Shown piece after piece: positions 35,797-47,527 of a stretch of DNA of 64,000 nt. The position numbers and the translations under genes are program-made. The stretch is taken from the NCBI GenBank assembly GCA_944474755.1, contig OX104122.1, forward strand, positions 1,792,751 to 1,856,750, written 5' to 3'. The stretch's first letter is position 1. Each line of letters starts with the position of its first letter. Under the pieces are notes generated by a model. That model searched no databases. It worked only from the letters and a program-made list of their open reading frames with translations, and was not told the DNA's origin. This stretch comes from Limnoperna fortunei (taxonomy: Eukaryota; Mollusca; Bivalvia; Mytilida; Modiolidae).

Positions 35797-35954
35797 GTGA
35801 GTTACTTGTGTTTTAACATTTATCTGTGACACATCACATTAATAACACATCACACATGACAGACATCAGTCACACAAATTAAATATTTCACAGTAAGTGT
35901 CACCGTCTGAATCAGAAAATATCATAACAATGTCTGCTACAACAGAACATCATG

Positions 35955-36265
35955 GCTGACTAATTAAATATTTCACCACTAGTGTGACGATTTATTTAAC
36001 TCATGGCTGACATCACCACGAGTGTGACGATTTATTTAACTCATGGCTGACATCACCACGAGTGTGACGATTTATTTAACTCATGGCTGACATCACCACG
36101 AGTGTGACGATTTATTTAACTCATGGCTGACTAATTAAATATTTCACCACGAGTGTGACGATTTATTTAACACATGGCTGACTAATTAAATATTTCACCA
36201 CGAGTGTGACGATTTATTTAACTCATGGCTGACATCACCACGAGTGTGACGATTTATTTAACTCG
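35955..36265. repeat. Minisatellite, 40-bp unit, about 7 copies (intron)
   Basis: Unit CACCACGAGTGTGACGATTT, ATTTAACTCATGGCTGACAT, with two longer copies carrying an extra CTAATTAAATATTT. Diverged flanks (TATTTCACAGTAAGTGTCAC near 35,885; TATTTCATTGTAAGTGTGGA near 36,763) suggest it arose from intron sequence of this gene. Confidence 0.9.
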
Positions 36266-36419
36266 TATCTTTGTCCTGAATCAGAAAATATCGCGTTTGA
36301 TTTGATCCGTTACAAAAACTACTTTTGTTATATGTAGGTGTATTACTTACATTGAGAAGATTTGATGATCAAATGTTTATTTACATAGAATGTTTACAGA
36401 TAGTTTATTTCTGTTGTAG

Positions 36420-36521
36420 TCAGGACTGAGTCCTTTATTTGTGGCATCATGGTACGGCCACACAGAGACAGTGTCCAGGCTGGTGGACCTGGGGGCTGAC
36501 ATTGAGGCCAAGGATAACGAT
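36420..36521 (+). CDS. Exon 3: second ankyrin repeat
   Basis: 102 bp (34 codons), phase 0/0, acceptor TTCTGTTGTAG, donor GTATGT. Translation SGLSPLFVASWYGHTETVSR then LVDLGADIEAKDND fits the ankyrin consensus (SPL..A...GH...V..L...GADI). It is closely similar to exon 4, with shared flanking intron sequence. Confidence 0.93.
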
Positions 36522-36782
36522 GTATGTATTTACTTAACTGATTTGTGTGTTTATCATTGATCACTAACAACAAATAAGTCACCATTTATTTTATGACTGA
36601 CACCCTGTACCACTATAATCCTCCATTGTAGGTTGTCCCGGGGGTCAGTCCCCACACCCTAAATTGTGTACATTTTTGTAATTTATATATTGATCAAAGT
36701 GTACAATCACAGATCATTAATAACACTTTAAGTATGGCAGACGTCAGATTATTTCACACAAATATTTCATTGTAAGTGTGGA

Positions 36783-36897
36783 GCCATTCATTCATTCATT
36801 CATTCATTCATTCATTCATTGAATTCTTTCATTCATTCATTCATTCATTCATTCATTCATTCATTCATTCATTCATTCATTCATTCATTCATTCATA
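36783..36897. repeat. (ATTC)n microsatellite
   Basis: Almost uninterrupted CATT repeats, broken once by GAATTCTTT near 36,820. It lies in the intron between the two similar ankyrin exons. Confidence 0.97.
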
Positions 36898-36995
36898 TGA
36901 TTTGTTATATGTAGTGTATTACTTACATTGAGAAGATTTGATGATTAAATGTTTATTTACATAGAATGTTTACAGATAGTTTATTTCTGTTGTAG

Positions 36996-37097
36996 TACGG
37001 ACAGAGTCCTTTATTGGTGGCATCAGGGGAGGGCCACACAGAGACAGTGTCCAGGCTGGTGGACCTGGGGGCTGACATTAACACCAAGAATAACAAT
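36996..37097 (+). CDS. Exon 4: third ankyrin repeat
   Basis: 102 bp, phase 0/0, acceptor TTCTGTTGTAG, donor GTATGT. Translation YGQSPLLVASGEGHTETVSR then LVDLGADINTKNNN. It shares HTETVSRLVDLGADI exactly with exon 3 and the last ~50 bp of upstream intron and ~75 bp of downstream intron are nearly identical, so the two exons are a recent tandem duplication. Confidence 0.93.
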
Positions 37098-37859
37098 GTA
37101 TGTATTTACTTAACTGATTTGTGTGTTTATCATTGATCACTAACAACAAATAAGTCACCATTTATTTTATGAAATGACGCCCTGTACCACTATAATCCTC
37201 CATTGTAGGTTGTCTAAAAGGGGGGGGGGGTTGACTATCCCCACCCCCTAGATTATGTACATTTTCTAATTTGTATATGTATACAAGTCTGCACACAAAA
37301 TTGTCCATGTGTTTTTCATTCTTTTTAGTAAGATGGTATTTTTAGTGTACAGGTGTATGTCTGTTGTTCTGGGGATACACACAAGGTTCCCCCACCCCTT
37401 ATAGCATCAGTTATCATTGTGTTACCCTTGCTGTTACTGTGGGCTTAATTGTCGCTATGGTGGTTGTCCCCACCCCGTCATAACACTGATGATTTATAAT
37501 CTTCAAAATAGTTGTCATCCCCACCCCATAACTATGTGTTACTATATTATTGATGATATAATTAGTTTTATTGAGTTGAGTTTTAATCCCCCGGGGAGTT
37601 TTCCCAACCCCCTTAATGCATTTATTGCCAAACAAAGTTTGGAGATTTATAGTTTTTGTTGCATTTCTTCTTCTTATTTTTTTTTTCTCGCGCCGCCGAA
37701 TTTCTCTGGGGCACTTTTGTAAATTTTGCACAATGATAGACTCCTATGAGATGTGGGCTTTAACCATTTTTCAAGCGTATGGGGCCCTCCAAATACCTCA
37801 AAATTTGATATTTTTTAATACCGGGTATGTCAAAAAATGCTAACTCCTAACCTATAACC
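37098..37859. other. Intron sequence with CCCCACCCC motifs
   Basis: Beyond the duplicated intron flank, several CCCCACCCC-type blocks occur (37,240, 37,390, 37,470, 37,520), loosely repeated around GTTGTC. The open frames on both strands here are unsupported. Confidence 0.45.
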
Positions 37860-39290
37860 GTATATATTATTACTCCTTAAAGCAGGACGTCACATTAGAA
37901 TACTCCTTATGATTAGACGAAACATTTGGTGTCCGAGAGGGTCATGCCCCGCCCCTACAAATGAAAAATTTCTTTATATTGTGAAAACCATTGGGATCCC
38001 TACCCTATAACCATATATATTCTTACTCCTTTTGACAAAACGAATCATTTAATACCATGGGAGGGTTGGAGGGGGTCTTGCCCCGCCCCTGTTAAATTAC
38101 AAATTATTTAATATCTTGAAAACCATTGGGATCCCCACCCTATAACCATATATATTCTTACTCTTTATGATTAGAGGAAACATTTGGCACCATAGGGAGG
38201 TCATGCCCCGCCCCCCCCAAATGACAAACATTTCTTTAAATCTTAAAACCATTGGGATCCCCACCCTATAACCATATATATTTTTACTCCTTTTGACAAA
38301 ACAAATCATTTAATACCATGGGAGGGTTGGAGGGGGTCTTGCCCCGCCCCTGTTAAATGACAAATTATTTAATATCTTGAAAACCATAGGGATCCCCACC
38401 CTATAACCATATATATTCTTACTCTTTATGATTAGAGGAAACATTTGGTACCATAGGGAGGTCATGCCCCGCCCCCTCAAATTACAAACATTTCTTTAAA
38501 TCTTAAAACCATTGGGATCCCCACCCTATAACCATATATATTCTTACTCCTTTTGACAAAACGAACCATTTAGTACCATGGGGGGGGGGGTTGGAGGGGC
38601 TTTTGCCCCACCCCTGTTAAATGACAAATTATTTAATATCTTAAAAAACCATTGGGATCCCCACCCTATAACCATATATATTCTTACTCTTTATGATTAG
38701 AGGAAACATTTGGTACCATAAGGAGGTCATGCCCCACCCCCTCAAATGACAAACATTTCTTTAAATCTTAAAACCATTGGGATCCCCACCCTATAACCAT
38801 ATATATTCTTACTCCTTAATACAAGACAAATCATTTAGTACCATGGGAGGGTTGGAGGGGGTCTTGCCCCACCCCCTTAAATGACAAATTATTTAATATC
38901 TTGAAATCCATTGGGATCACCAGCCTATAGCCATATATGTTCTTACTCCTTATGATTAGAGGAAACATTTGGTATCATAGCGAGGTCTTAGGGGGTCATG
39001 CTGCACCCCCTCAAATGACAAATTTCTTAATATCTTGAAAACCATTGGGATCCCCACCCTATAACCATATATGTTCTTACTCCTTATGATAAAATGAATC
39101 ATTTAGTACCATGGGAGTGTCCGAGGGGTCTTGCTTTGCCCTCTCAAAGGACAATTATTTAATATCTTTAAAACTATTGGGATCCCCACCCTATAACCAT
39201 ATATATTCTTACTCTTTATGACAATATGAATCAATTGGTACCATGGGAGGGTCGGAGGGGGTCATGCCCCGCCCCCTTGAAATTACTTAA
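37860..39290. repeat. Tandem array, about 125-135 bp unit, 11 copies, two alternating types
   Basis: Each unit contains CCATTGGGATCCCCACCCTA, TAACCATATATATTCTTACTC and a TGCCCCGCCCC block. Type A carries CTTTTGACAAAACGAATCAT and GGGAGGGTTGGAGGGGGTCT; type B carries CTTTATGATTAGAGGAAACA and CATAGGGAGGTCATGCCCCG. Types largely alternate A-B-A-B from 38,000 to 38,900, so the working unit is a dimer of about 260 bp. The array is intronic. Confidence 0.9.
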
Positions 39291-42033
39291 TTCTTCTTTC
39301 TTCTTTCTGTTCGAGTTGTTTGCAAATTTTCTCTCAGATGCAATCTCCAATCAATACAAAACTTTGGCAACTTGTTAAGGGTGACTTGAGTTTTTGCAAT
39401 CCAATTTTGTAATTTATAAAATGGCTGCCATTTCCATGGAAACAGGGGTAATTATATAGGACAATGCATTATCATGGTAAAAATTTGTATTTGATCTTTT
39501 CAACATGCTCAAGGTTATAGTGGCATTGGGGGTTATAGTGGCATTGGGGGTTATAGTGGCATATGACACACATGTTGACTTTCTATGGGGCCATTTTGAA
39601 TCCAAGAAGGCCACCAACAAATTGAAAATGCTCGGATTCGCACGAAACTTTGGTTTTAGGTAGACTGCCATGTTACGATCTGATCTTAGTCATCAAAATT
39701 TGAATTTGATCATGGCATGGCGGCCGCCATATTAAACTAGCGTCCATTTCGAAAATGAAAAAAAGTGTAAGGATTTCAATGACAATAATTGCAATATAAA
39801 TAAAGTAGGTAATACCGAACCATATGACGCACATGTCAACTTTCTGTGGTGGCTATTTTTAATCCAAGATGGCCAACAAAATTGAAAAATGCTCTGATTT
39901 GCAGGAAACTTTGTTTCCTGGTAGATACAGTTACTATGAATGGATGTCTGAACTAGAGGATCCACAAGGGGTTTGGGAACCAGTTATGATCCATAAGTTC
40001 ATAATCATGTTTAATTCTTATTATGTTTATACTTATTATGTGATACCCTCCATATGGATATTGATAACGTGAAAACGCATCTACAGATTTGTTGTCAACT
40101 TTGCACAGCTGTTAAGAATATAAAATGAAGATCAGGTTTAATTTTCAGCACAATCCGATATGCAGTTTTTGAGTTGTGTCAATTTGAAGTAATTTTTAAT
40201 AGGTCTAGGGTTAAGGTAAAATTGTCTTCCGAGATGGACTGTTATCATGCTCATGAGCTGTTCCTGTAGGCTGATATGTAATTCAGTAAAATGTGTTCAT
40301 GAATATTAAAAACTATGCAATGTGGCGGGTATCATTTAATGTCCCATTAAATGGCCTACTTTTATTAATATTTTTCTTTTTCTAAGACATGAACTTGTCT
40401 GCACGATTACAAAAAAATGCTTTGACCAATCAATTTGAAACTTGGGGAAGTTATGGAGGGTCGCTCAGAGGGGTGCAATCAACTTTTAAAATTTTCAAGA
40501 TGGCCACTATTTTCAAAATGGCCGCCATGTAAACTAAAAGTACATTTCTTAGATCTCGGTAATAGCTTGACAGATTTCATTGAAAATTGGTATACAAACA
40601 GTGGACTATCCTGAGCATTTAGGGGAAAAAAATCAGACGTGAACATTGCAATTTTGTAATAGCGGCCATTTTACCGCATTCCCCCCTTAAAAAAGTAAAC
40701 TCTGAAGAATTCAAGGAAAATTGACTTCTAGGCATATGTTAATATACTTATTTGAATGAATTTCTATCCATGTGGATTTTGGGTGACTTTTGTGTTGGCA
40801 TCCCAACACAAAGATCTTTTATTATTATTCTTTTTTTTATTGATCATGAATTTGTCTGGAATTTTTTACCAACATAGGTTGGTGCGACAAATATGATACT
40901 TGGCATAGTAAATGTTTATGATTCCTATTTGTGCATATTGGTTTTGAAATTTTAAATATAGCAAAGGCTACCTGCCGTAAAGAACCCACTAAAAAATGCC
41001 AAAAATTTAAACAATCCAATTAAACGAAATTTGGTAAATAGGTAGATTAGGTCCCCTGAGTGTGCCACTTCTTTCGTAATTGTTGTCCGACTTACGGTTT
41101 CAAAATGGTGGGCATTTTACTGCATGAAAATGTCAACTTTGTTTGATTTCAACGAAATTTGATTTCTAGGCATATTTTAATGTACTGATTTCAATGAAAT
41201 TCTATCTATGGGGATTTTGGGCGACTTCTGTGTTGACATCCCAACGCAAAAATCTTTAATTATTATTATTATTATTTCGGTTTCCACTTTTTCTAGATCG
41301 TGTACTTGTCTCAGAGACGCCTTAATAGAATAAAATAAAAATTGCCACAGTTGTAGATCCACAATAAGGGGTGTAGTCAGTAATCAGAGTTTTGATAATG
41401 GCTACCACTTTACTACACCCGCTCAAAAATGGCAAAAATTTTTCCGTGATCTGATTTAAACAAAATTTTATACGAAGGTAGATTTTAGTATTGTAAGTGA
41501 AACGCTACCTCTGAAAATTTTTTAGGACGTTGCGTTTCAAAATGGCGGGCGAAAAACGTGTATAATTTTCATCATTATCCGATCACAATGAAATTTAACG
41601 TGCTCTGATTGCAACAGAGTTTGGTATGGATTTACATTTTAGTGTTCTGAGTAGAACTCTACATTAAAAAATTTTGTTGACCATGCATTTCAAAATCGCG
41701 GCCAAAAACACATTAAATATTGAATGTCTGATTTTAACGAAATTTGATGTGTAGGTACATTTTAATGCCCTGAGTGGAACGCAATACTATCCATGGGGAT
41801 TTTGGATGACTTCTGTGTTGGTATTCCAACAATTGGAACAGATCTCCACCCTATAAGTGTATGTTTTTATAATTCCAGTAGTTAAACAAGTTGATATCAA
41901 CCAATTTGTATGCATGTGTATTGTTGATATAAATCAGTCTGTTTAGTACATAAAAATACCAACTGGTTAATAAACTAAGACACATGTTTATGTAAACAAA
42001 ATTTTATTCTTTAACAGCTCTCTTTTTTTACAG
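39291..42033. repeat. Degenerate long repeats with AAATGGCGGCCAT motifs
   Basis: About 2.7 kb of intron made of old repeats. A block ending in GATTTTGGGTGACTTTTGTG, TTGGCATCCCAACACAAAGA, TCTTTTATTATTATT appears at 40,780 and again, diverged, at 41,215 and 41,800, giving a period near 0.45-0.6 kb. Each carries a GTGTTGG...CCAACAC-like hairpin (perfect at 40,792-40,809) and AAAATGGC(G/C)G motifs. No coding frame is supported. Confidence 0.6.
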
Positions 42034-42087
42034 GGCAATACACCATATGATGTTGCTGGAAACGATAAGATCAGAGAATTACTGAAG
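42034..42087 (+). CDS. Exon 5: final partial ankyrin repeat
   Basis: 54 bp, phase 0/0, acceptor TTTTTTTACAG, donor GTAGAT. Translation GNTPYDVAGNDKIRELLK is the usual last ankyrin cap (TPYD.A....I..LL). It continues naturally from exon 4. Confidence 0.87.
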
Positions 42088-42139
42088 GTAGATATATTTG
42101 TTAGCTGAAATATAGAAATATGATTCTTTGTATGATGTC

Positions 42140-42510
42140 AGTATGTCTGTCTGCCTGTATGTTGATGTTTGTCTGCTTGTCTGTCTGTCTGTATGTTGAT
42201 GTTTGTCTGCCTGTCTGTCTGTCTGTATGCTGATGTCTGTCGGTCTGTCTGTCTTTCTGTCGGTCTCGCTGTCTGCCTGTATGTTGATGCTTTTTCTGTC
42301 TGTCTGTCTGTCTTGCTGTCTGCCTGTATGTTGATGCTTTTTCTGCCTGTCTGTCTGTCTGTCTGTCTAGCTGTCTGCCTGTATGTTGATGTTTGTCTGT
42401 CTCTGTCTGCCTGTCTGCCTTTTTTGTCTCTCTGTCTATATTGGTCTGTCTCTGTATGTATGCATGTCGGTGTCTCTCTTGCCTGTCTGTCTGTTTTATG
42501 TTTAGTATTT
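42140..42510. repeat. (CTGT)n-rich microsatellite/minisatellite
   Basis: Runs of CTGT with a recurring TGCCTGTATGTTGATG interruption (42,152, 42,191, 42,228, 42,276, 42,326, 42,378), so it is a compound repeat starting only about 50 bp after exon 5. Cysteine-rich and Arg/Gln/Thr-rich open frames over it are artefacts. Confidence 0.95.
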
Positions 42511-42529
42511 TCCATATCTATTACTTAAT

Positions 42530-44681
42530 AAGGGTCAAGTGAGCATTTTTCATCATTTGTCGTCATTGGGCGTAAACTTTTCAAATTTCAACATTCTTCA
42601 AAACCACTTGGTTAATTGAAACCAAACTTTGCATTAATATGTATTCGGCAGTTGTGTGGGATTTTTGTGCTGAGCAAGTATTCAGCATGGCTGCCATGGC
42701 AATTAATGTGTTTTAATTTAAAATCAAAGATGGCTGCCACTATGAAACATAGCTGTGGGAAAATATATATTAACATCTTCAAACTGGTCTCCAAATTAAA
42801 ACCAAATCAGGCAGAAATGAAGCTGGAATAGTTCTCTATAATTTACAGTTTTTGCTGCTGATTGGAAATTCATCATAGCAACAGAAAATATCATGAGCAT
42901 CTTGGAATAAACTCTTCAGCATTTATTATAAAAATTTCCATGAGAAGTCATGTCTCCGAAAAAGTAGTTTTTGTCTCGCCTGCGACGAAAGTCGCTGGAG
43001 GCGAGACATATGTATGGGAATCCGGCGGCGGCGCGTAAACACTTGACATCTTGCTTCATATCTTTGTAAGCCCAAGCCCTAGGTCCATCAAATTTGGTCC
43101 AGAGGTAGCTTATGATGAGTACTTGCCAGTCAGTCACCTGTCACCTGACCTTGACCTCAATTTCACGGTCCAGTGACTACGTTAAAGTTTTTGGGTTACG
43201 ACAGTTCCTCTGTAACTACGCATGGTAGGATGACAATATTTGGTGTATATGTTGCTGATGACTAGTACATGACTGTCTGGTAGGTGTCACCTGACCTTGA
43301 CCTCAATTTCACGGTCCAGCGACTACGTTAAAGTTTTTGGGTTACGACAGTTCCTCTGTAACTACGCATGGTAGGATGACAATATTTGGTGTATAGGTTG
43401 CTGATGACTAGTACATGACTGTCTGGTAGGTGTCACCTGACCTTGACCTCAATTTCACGGTCCAGCGACTACGTTAAAGTTTTTGGGTTACGGCTGTTCC
43501 CCTGTAACTATGCAGGGTATGGTGACAATATTTTGTTTACAGGCCGCTGCTGATATTTAATGCTATTTACGTAATGCTTATGACGAAATTTATTTTTTCG
43601 TTACTGATGCGGAATGCAGGCGAGACGTTTTTCTGTGTCCACACTTGTTTCAACTTTGACCTCAGGTTCAAATTATTGATTTCTGAATGACAAATTCATG
43701 TCTTGGCTGTAACTGTTTTATCTTTCGAGTTAGGCTTAGGCTTTTGATATTTAGTATGTGGGTAGATAATATCAAGGCAATGAGTGCAAGTGAACTGTTC
43801 TCATTTGGGGTCTGTTTTAATTTTTTTATCCAAGACCACTTGACCAATTGAAAACAAACTTGGAAGACATGTTTAGTGGGTAGTTCTGAAGTTTGAGTTT
43901 GTGGTGCTGATCAAGTTTTCAACATTGCTGCCAGTGCCATTGGAAGACAGCTCAACATGAGAAAAAGGAAAGCTTCCATAATTAAACCAAATGATGCAGA
44001 AAGGAAGCCAGGTTTAAAAAAAAATATTTTCAGTTTTTAGAGCCAATTGGAATTTCAGCATTGCTGCTAAAGATGTTCGTGCGTTAGGATTGACTGAATT
44101 TAAAAATCTTCTCGCACAACATTGACAGATTAATTTTGAATATTACAGGAATCTACCATAGTTAGCAGGTTAGTCCTCTACAAAGTGTCCGAGGGCCTCA
44201 GGGAAGATTAGTGTAGCTAATTGAGTTTACCCTCATAAAATGAAGTATTATTATTATTATTATTATTATTGTTATAGAGTTTGTGTTTTCTGCTGATCAG
44301 GATGAATTGTCATATTTTAGAGTTCTGTGCCAATCTTAAATCCAAGATGGCTGCTACTGTGACACATAGGTTAATTCAGCATGGCTGCCAGGGCTGCAAA
44401 TGCATTTTGATTGGCTGCAATCTTAAAATTACTTTTCTGACAAACTGCTTGGCAGAAAAAAATGGGATTCTGTAGATATATCTCTCAAATAGATCTAAAA
44501 CAATTTTGTTTTTTGTGCCTATCTTGAATCCAAGATGGCTGACACTGTGGGACCTAACTTAACATGGGACTATATAATAAATACGTAGAAAAAGCTTCCT
44601 CTGTCTTGCTTACATTTTTAAAATAGAAAATCTGCCAGAAAATTCATGATTACAGGTGAGCATAGGGCCTCTGGTTCCCCA
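42530..44681. mobile_element. Diverged TAGCTCACCTG-type element, interrupted
   Basis: The left part reads AGGGTCAAGTGAGCATTTTT, CATCATTTGTCGTCATTGGG, matching the subterminal region of the element at 52,514 but lacking its terminal bases. The right end reads TACAGGTGAGCATAGGGCCT then CTGGTTC, matching the other element's right end. The interior has repeated AAATCCAAGATGGCTGCCAC-type blocks. It is split by the MITE at 42,973-43,626. An (ATT)n run lies at 44,246-44,272. No gene is visible. Confidence 0.65.
42973..43626. mobile_element. Nested TIR element, 654 bp, with internal 146-bp repeats
   Basis: The left end GTCTCGCCTGC (42,973) and right end GCAGGCGAGAC (43,616-43,626) are perfect inverted copies. 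Close to the left end is a second GGCGAGAC, giving a terminal hairpin. Inside are 2.8 tandem copies of a 146-bp unit starting TCACCTGACCTTGACCTCAA at 43,141, 43,287 and 43,433. It has no coding region. Confidence 0.8.
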
Positions 44682-44816
44682 TATTTGACAAAAGAAATAT
44701 ATATACACAGGTATGTTTATTTTTATTGATAATCCTTTCAGTAAGATATAATCGTTTAAGACTTATTGATTAAGAAAACAATGTACTGTTCAAATTTGTA
44801 TTTGAAATGAACATTT

Positions 44817-47527
44817 TACTTGATTCACTGAGGTGTGATGGGTATCACTTGATTCACTGAGGTACGATGGGCATCACTTGATTCACTGAGGTGTGACGGG
44901 TATTACTTGATTCACTGAGGTGTGACAGGTATCACTTGATTCACTGAGGTGTGATGAGTAATTACTTGATTCACTGAGGTGTGATGAGTAATTACTTGAT
45001 TCACTGAGGTGTGACGGGTATTACTTGATTCACTGAGGTGTGACCGGTATCACTTGATTCACTGAGGTGTGACAGGTATCACTTGATTCACTGAGGTGTG
45101 ACAGGTATTACTTAATTCACTGAAGTGTGATGGGGATCACTTGATTCACTGAGGTGTGATGAGTATTACTTGATTCACTGAGGTGTGACGGGTATTACTT
45201 GATTCACTGAGGTGTGATGGGCATTACTTGATTCTCTGAGGTGTGACGGGTATGACTTGATTCACTGAGGTGTGATGGGGATCACTTGATTCACTGAGGT
45301 GTGACGGGTATTACTTGATTCACTGTGGTGTGACGGGTATTACTTGATTCACTGAGGTGTGATGGGTATTACTTGATTCACTGTGGTGTGACGGGTATTA
45401 CTTGATTCACTGAGGTGTGACGGGTATCACTTGATTCACTGAGGTGTGATGAGTAATTACTTGATTCACTGAGGTGTGACAGGTATCACTTGATTCACTG
45501 AGGTGTGACAGGTATTACTTGATTCACTGAGGTGTGATGGGTATCACTTGATTCACTGAGGTGTGACAGGTATCACTTGATTCACTGAGGTGTGACAGGT
45601 ATTACTTGATTCACTGAGGTGTGATGGGTATCACTTGATTCACTGAGGTGTGACGGGTATTACTTGATTCACTGAGGTGTGACAGGTATTACTTGATTCA
45701 CTGAGGTGTGATGGGTATCACTTGATTCACTGAGGTGTGACAGGTATCACTTGATTCACTGAGGTGTGACAGGTATTACTTGATTCACTGAGGTGTGATG
45801 GGTATCACTTGATTCACTGAGGTGTGACGGGTATTACTTGATTCACTGAGGTGTGACGGGTATTACTTGATTCACTGAGGTGTGATGAGTATTACTTGAT
45901 TCACTGTGGTGTGAAGGGTATTACTTGATTCACTGAGGTGTGACAGGTATCACTTGATTCACTGAGGTGTGACAGGTATCACTTGATTCACTGAGGTGTG
46001 ACGGGTATTACTTGATTCACTGAGGTGTGACAGGTATCACTTGATTCACTGAGGTGTGACGGGTATTACTTGATTCACTGAGGTGTGACAGGTATCACTT
46101 GATTCACTGAGGTGTGACGGGTATTACTTGATTCACTGAGGTGTGACGCGTATTACTTGATTCACTGAGGTACGATGGGTATTACTTGATTCACTGAGGT
46201 GTGATGGGTATCACTTGATTCACTGAGGTGTGATGGGTATTACTTGATTCACTGAGGTGTGACAGGTATCACTTGATTCACTGAGGTGTGACGGGTATTA
46301 CTTGATTCACTGAGGTGTGACGCGTATTACTTGATTCACTGAGGTACGATGGGTATTACTTGATTCACTGAGGTGTGATGGGTATCACTTGATTCACTGA
46401 GGTGTGATGGGTATTACTTGATTCACTGAGGTGTGACAGGTATCACTTGATTCACTGAGGTGTGACGGGTATTACTTGATTCACTGAGGTGTGACGCGTA
46501 TTACTTGATTCACTGAGGTAAGATGGGTATTACTTGATTCACTGAGGTGTGACAGGTATCACTTGATTCACTGAGGTGTGACAGGTATTACTTGATTCAC
46601 TGAGGTGTGACAGGTATCACTTGATTCACTGAGGTGTGACGGGTATGACTTGATGCACTGAGGTGTGATGAGTAATTACTTGATTCACTGAGGTGTGACA
46701 GGTATCACTTGATTCACTGAGGTGTGACGGGTATTACTTGATTCACTGAGGTGTGATGTGTATTACTTGATTCACTGAGGTGTGACGGGTATTACTTGAT
46801 TCACTGAGGTGTGATGAGTATTACTTGATTCACTGAGGTGTGACAGGTATTACTTGATTTACTGAGGTGTGACGGGTATTACTTGATTCACTGAGGTGTG
46901 ACAGGTATCACTTGATTCACTGAGGTGTGACAGGTATTACTTGATTCACTGAGGTGTGACAGGTATTACTTGGTTCACTGAGGTGTGACAGGTATTACTT
47001 GATTCACTGAGGTGTGGTGGGTATTACTTGATTCACTGAGGTGTGGTGGGTATTACTTGATTCACTGAGGTGTGACGGGTATTACTTGATTCACTGAGGT
47101 GTGACGGGTATTACTTGATTCACTGAGGTGTGATGAGTATTACTTGATTCACTGAGGTGTGACAGGTATCACTTGATTCACTGAGGTGTGACGGGTATTA
47201 CTTGATTCACTGAGGTACGATGGGTATTACTTGATTCACTGAGGTGTGACGGGTATTACTTGATTCACTGAGGTGTGATGGGTATCACTTGATTCACTGA
47301 GGTGTGGTGGGTATTACTTGATTCACTGAGGTGTGGTGGGTATCACTTGATTCACTGAGGTGTGACAGGTATCACTTGATTCACTGAGGTGTGATGGGGA
47401 TCACTTGATTCACTGAGGTGTGGTGGGTATTACTTGATTCACTGGGGTGTGACAGGTATTACTTGATTCACTGAGGTGTGACAGGTATTACTTGATTCAC
47501 TGAGGTGTGACGGGTATTATTTGATTC
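44817..47527. repeat. Minisatellite, 29-bp unit, about 93 copies (left part)
   Basis: Unit ACTTGATTCACTGAGGTGTG followed by ACGGGTATT. Most variation is at two places, the GACGG/GACAG/GATGG triplet and TATT/TATC, giving a barcode of subtypes. Short runs of units recur in the same order (for example 46,140-46,330 versus 46,320-46,500), showing block duplication. The array lies in the intron between ankyrin and GTPase exons. Confidence 0.97.

Noticed and set aside
42138..42528. 119- and 125-residue frames over the CTGT repeat
   Set aside because: Simple-sequence translation (CLSVCLSV; RQTDRQTD), open on both strands.
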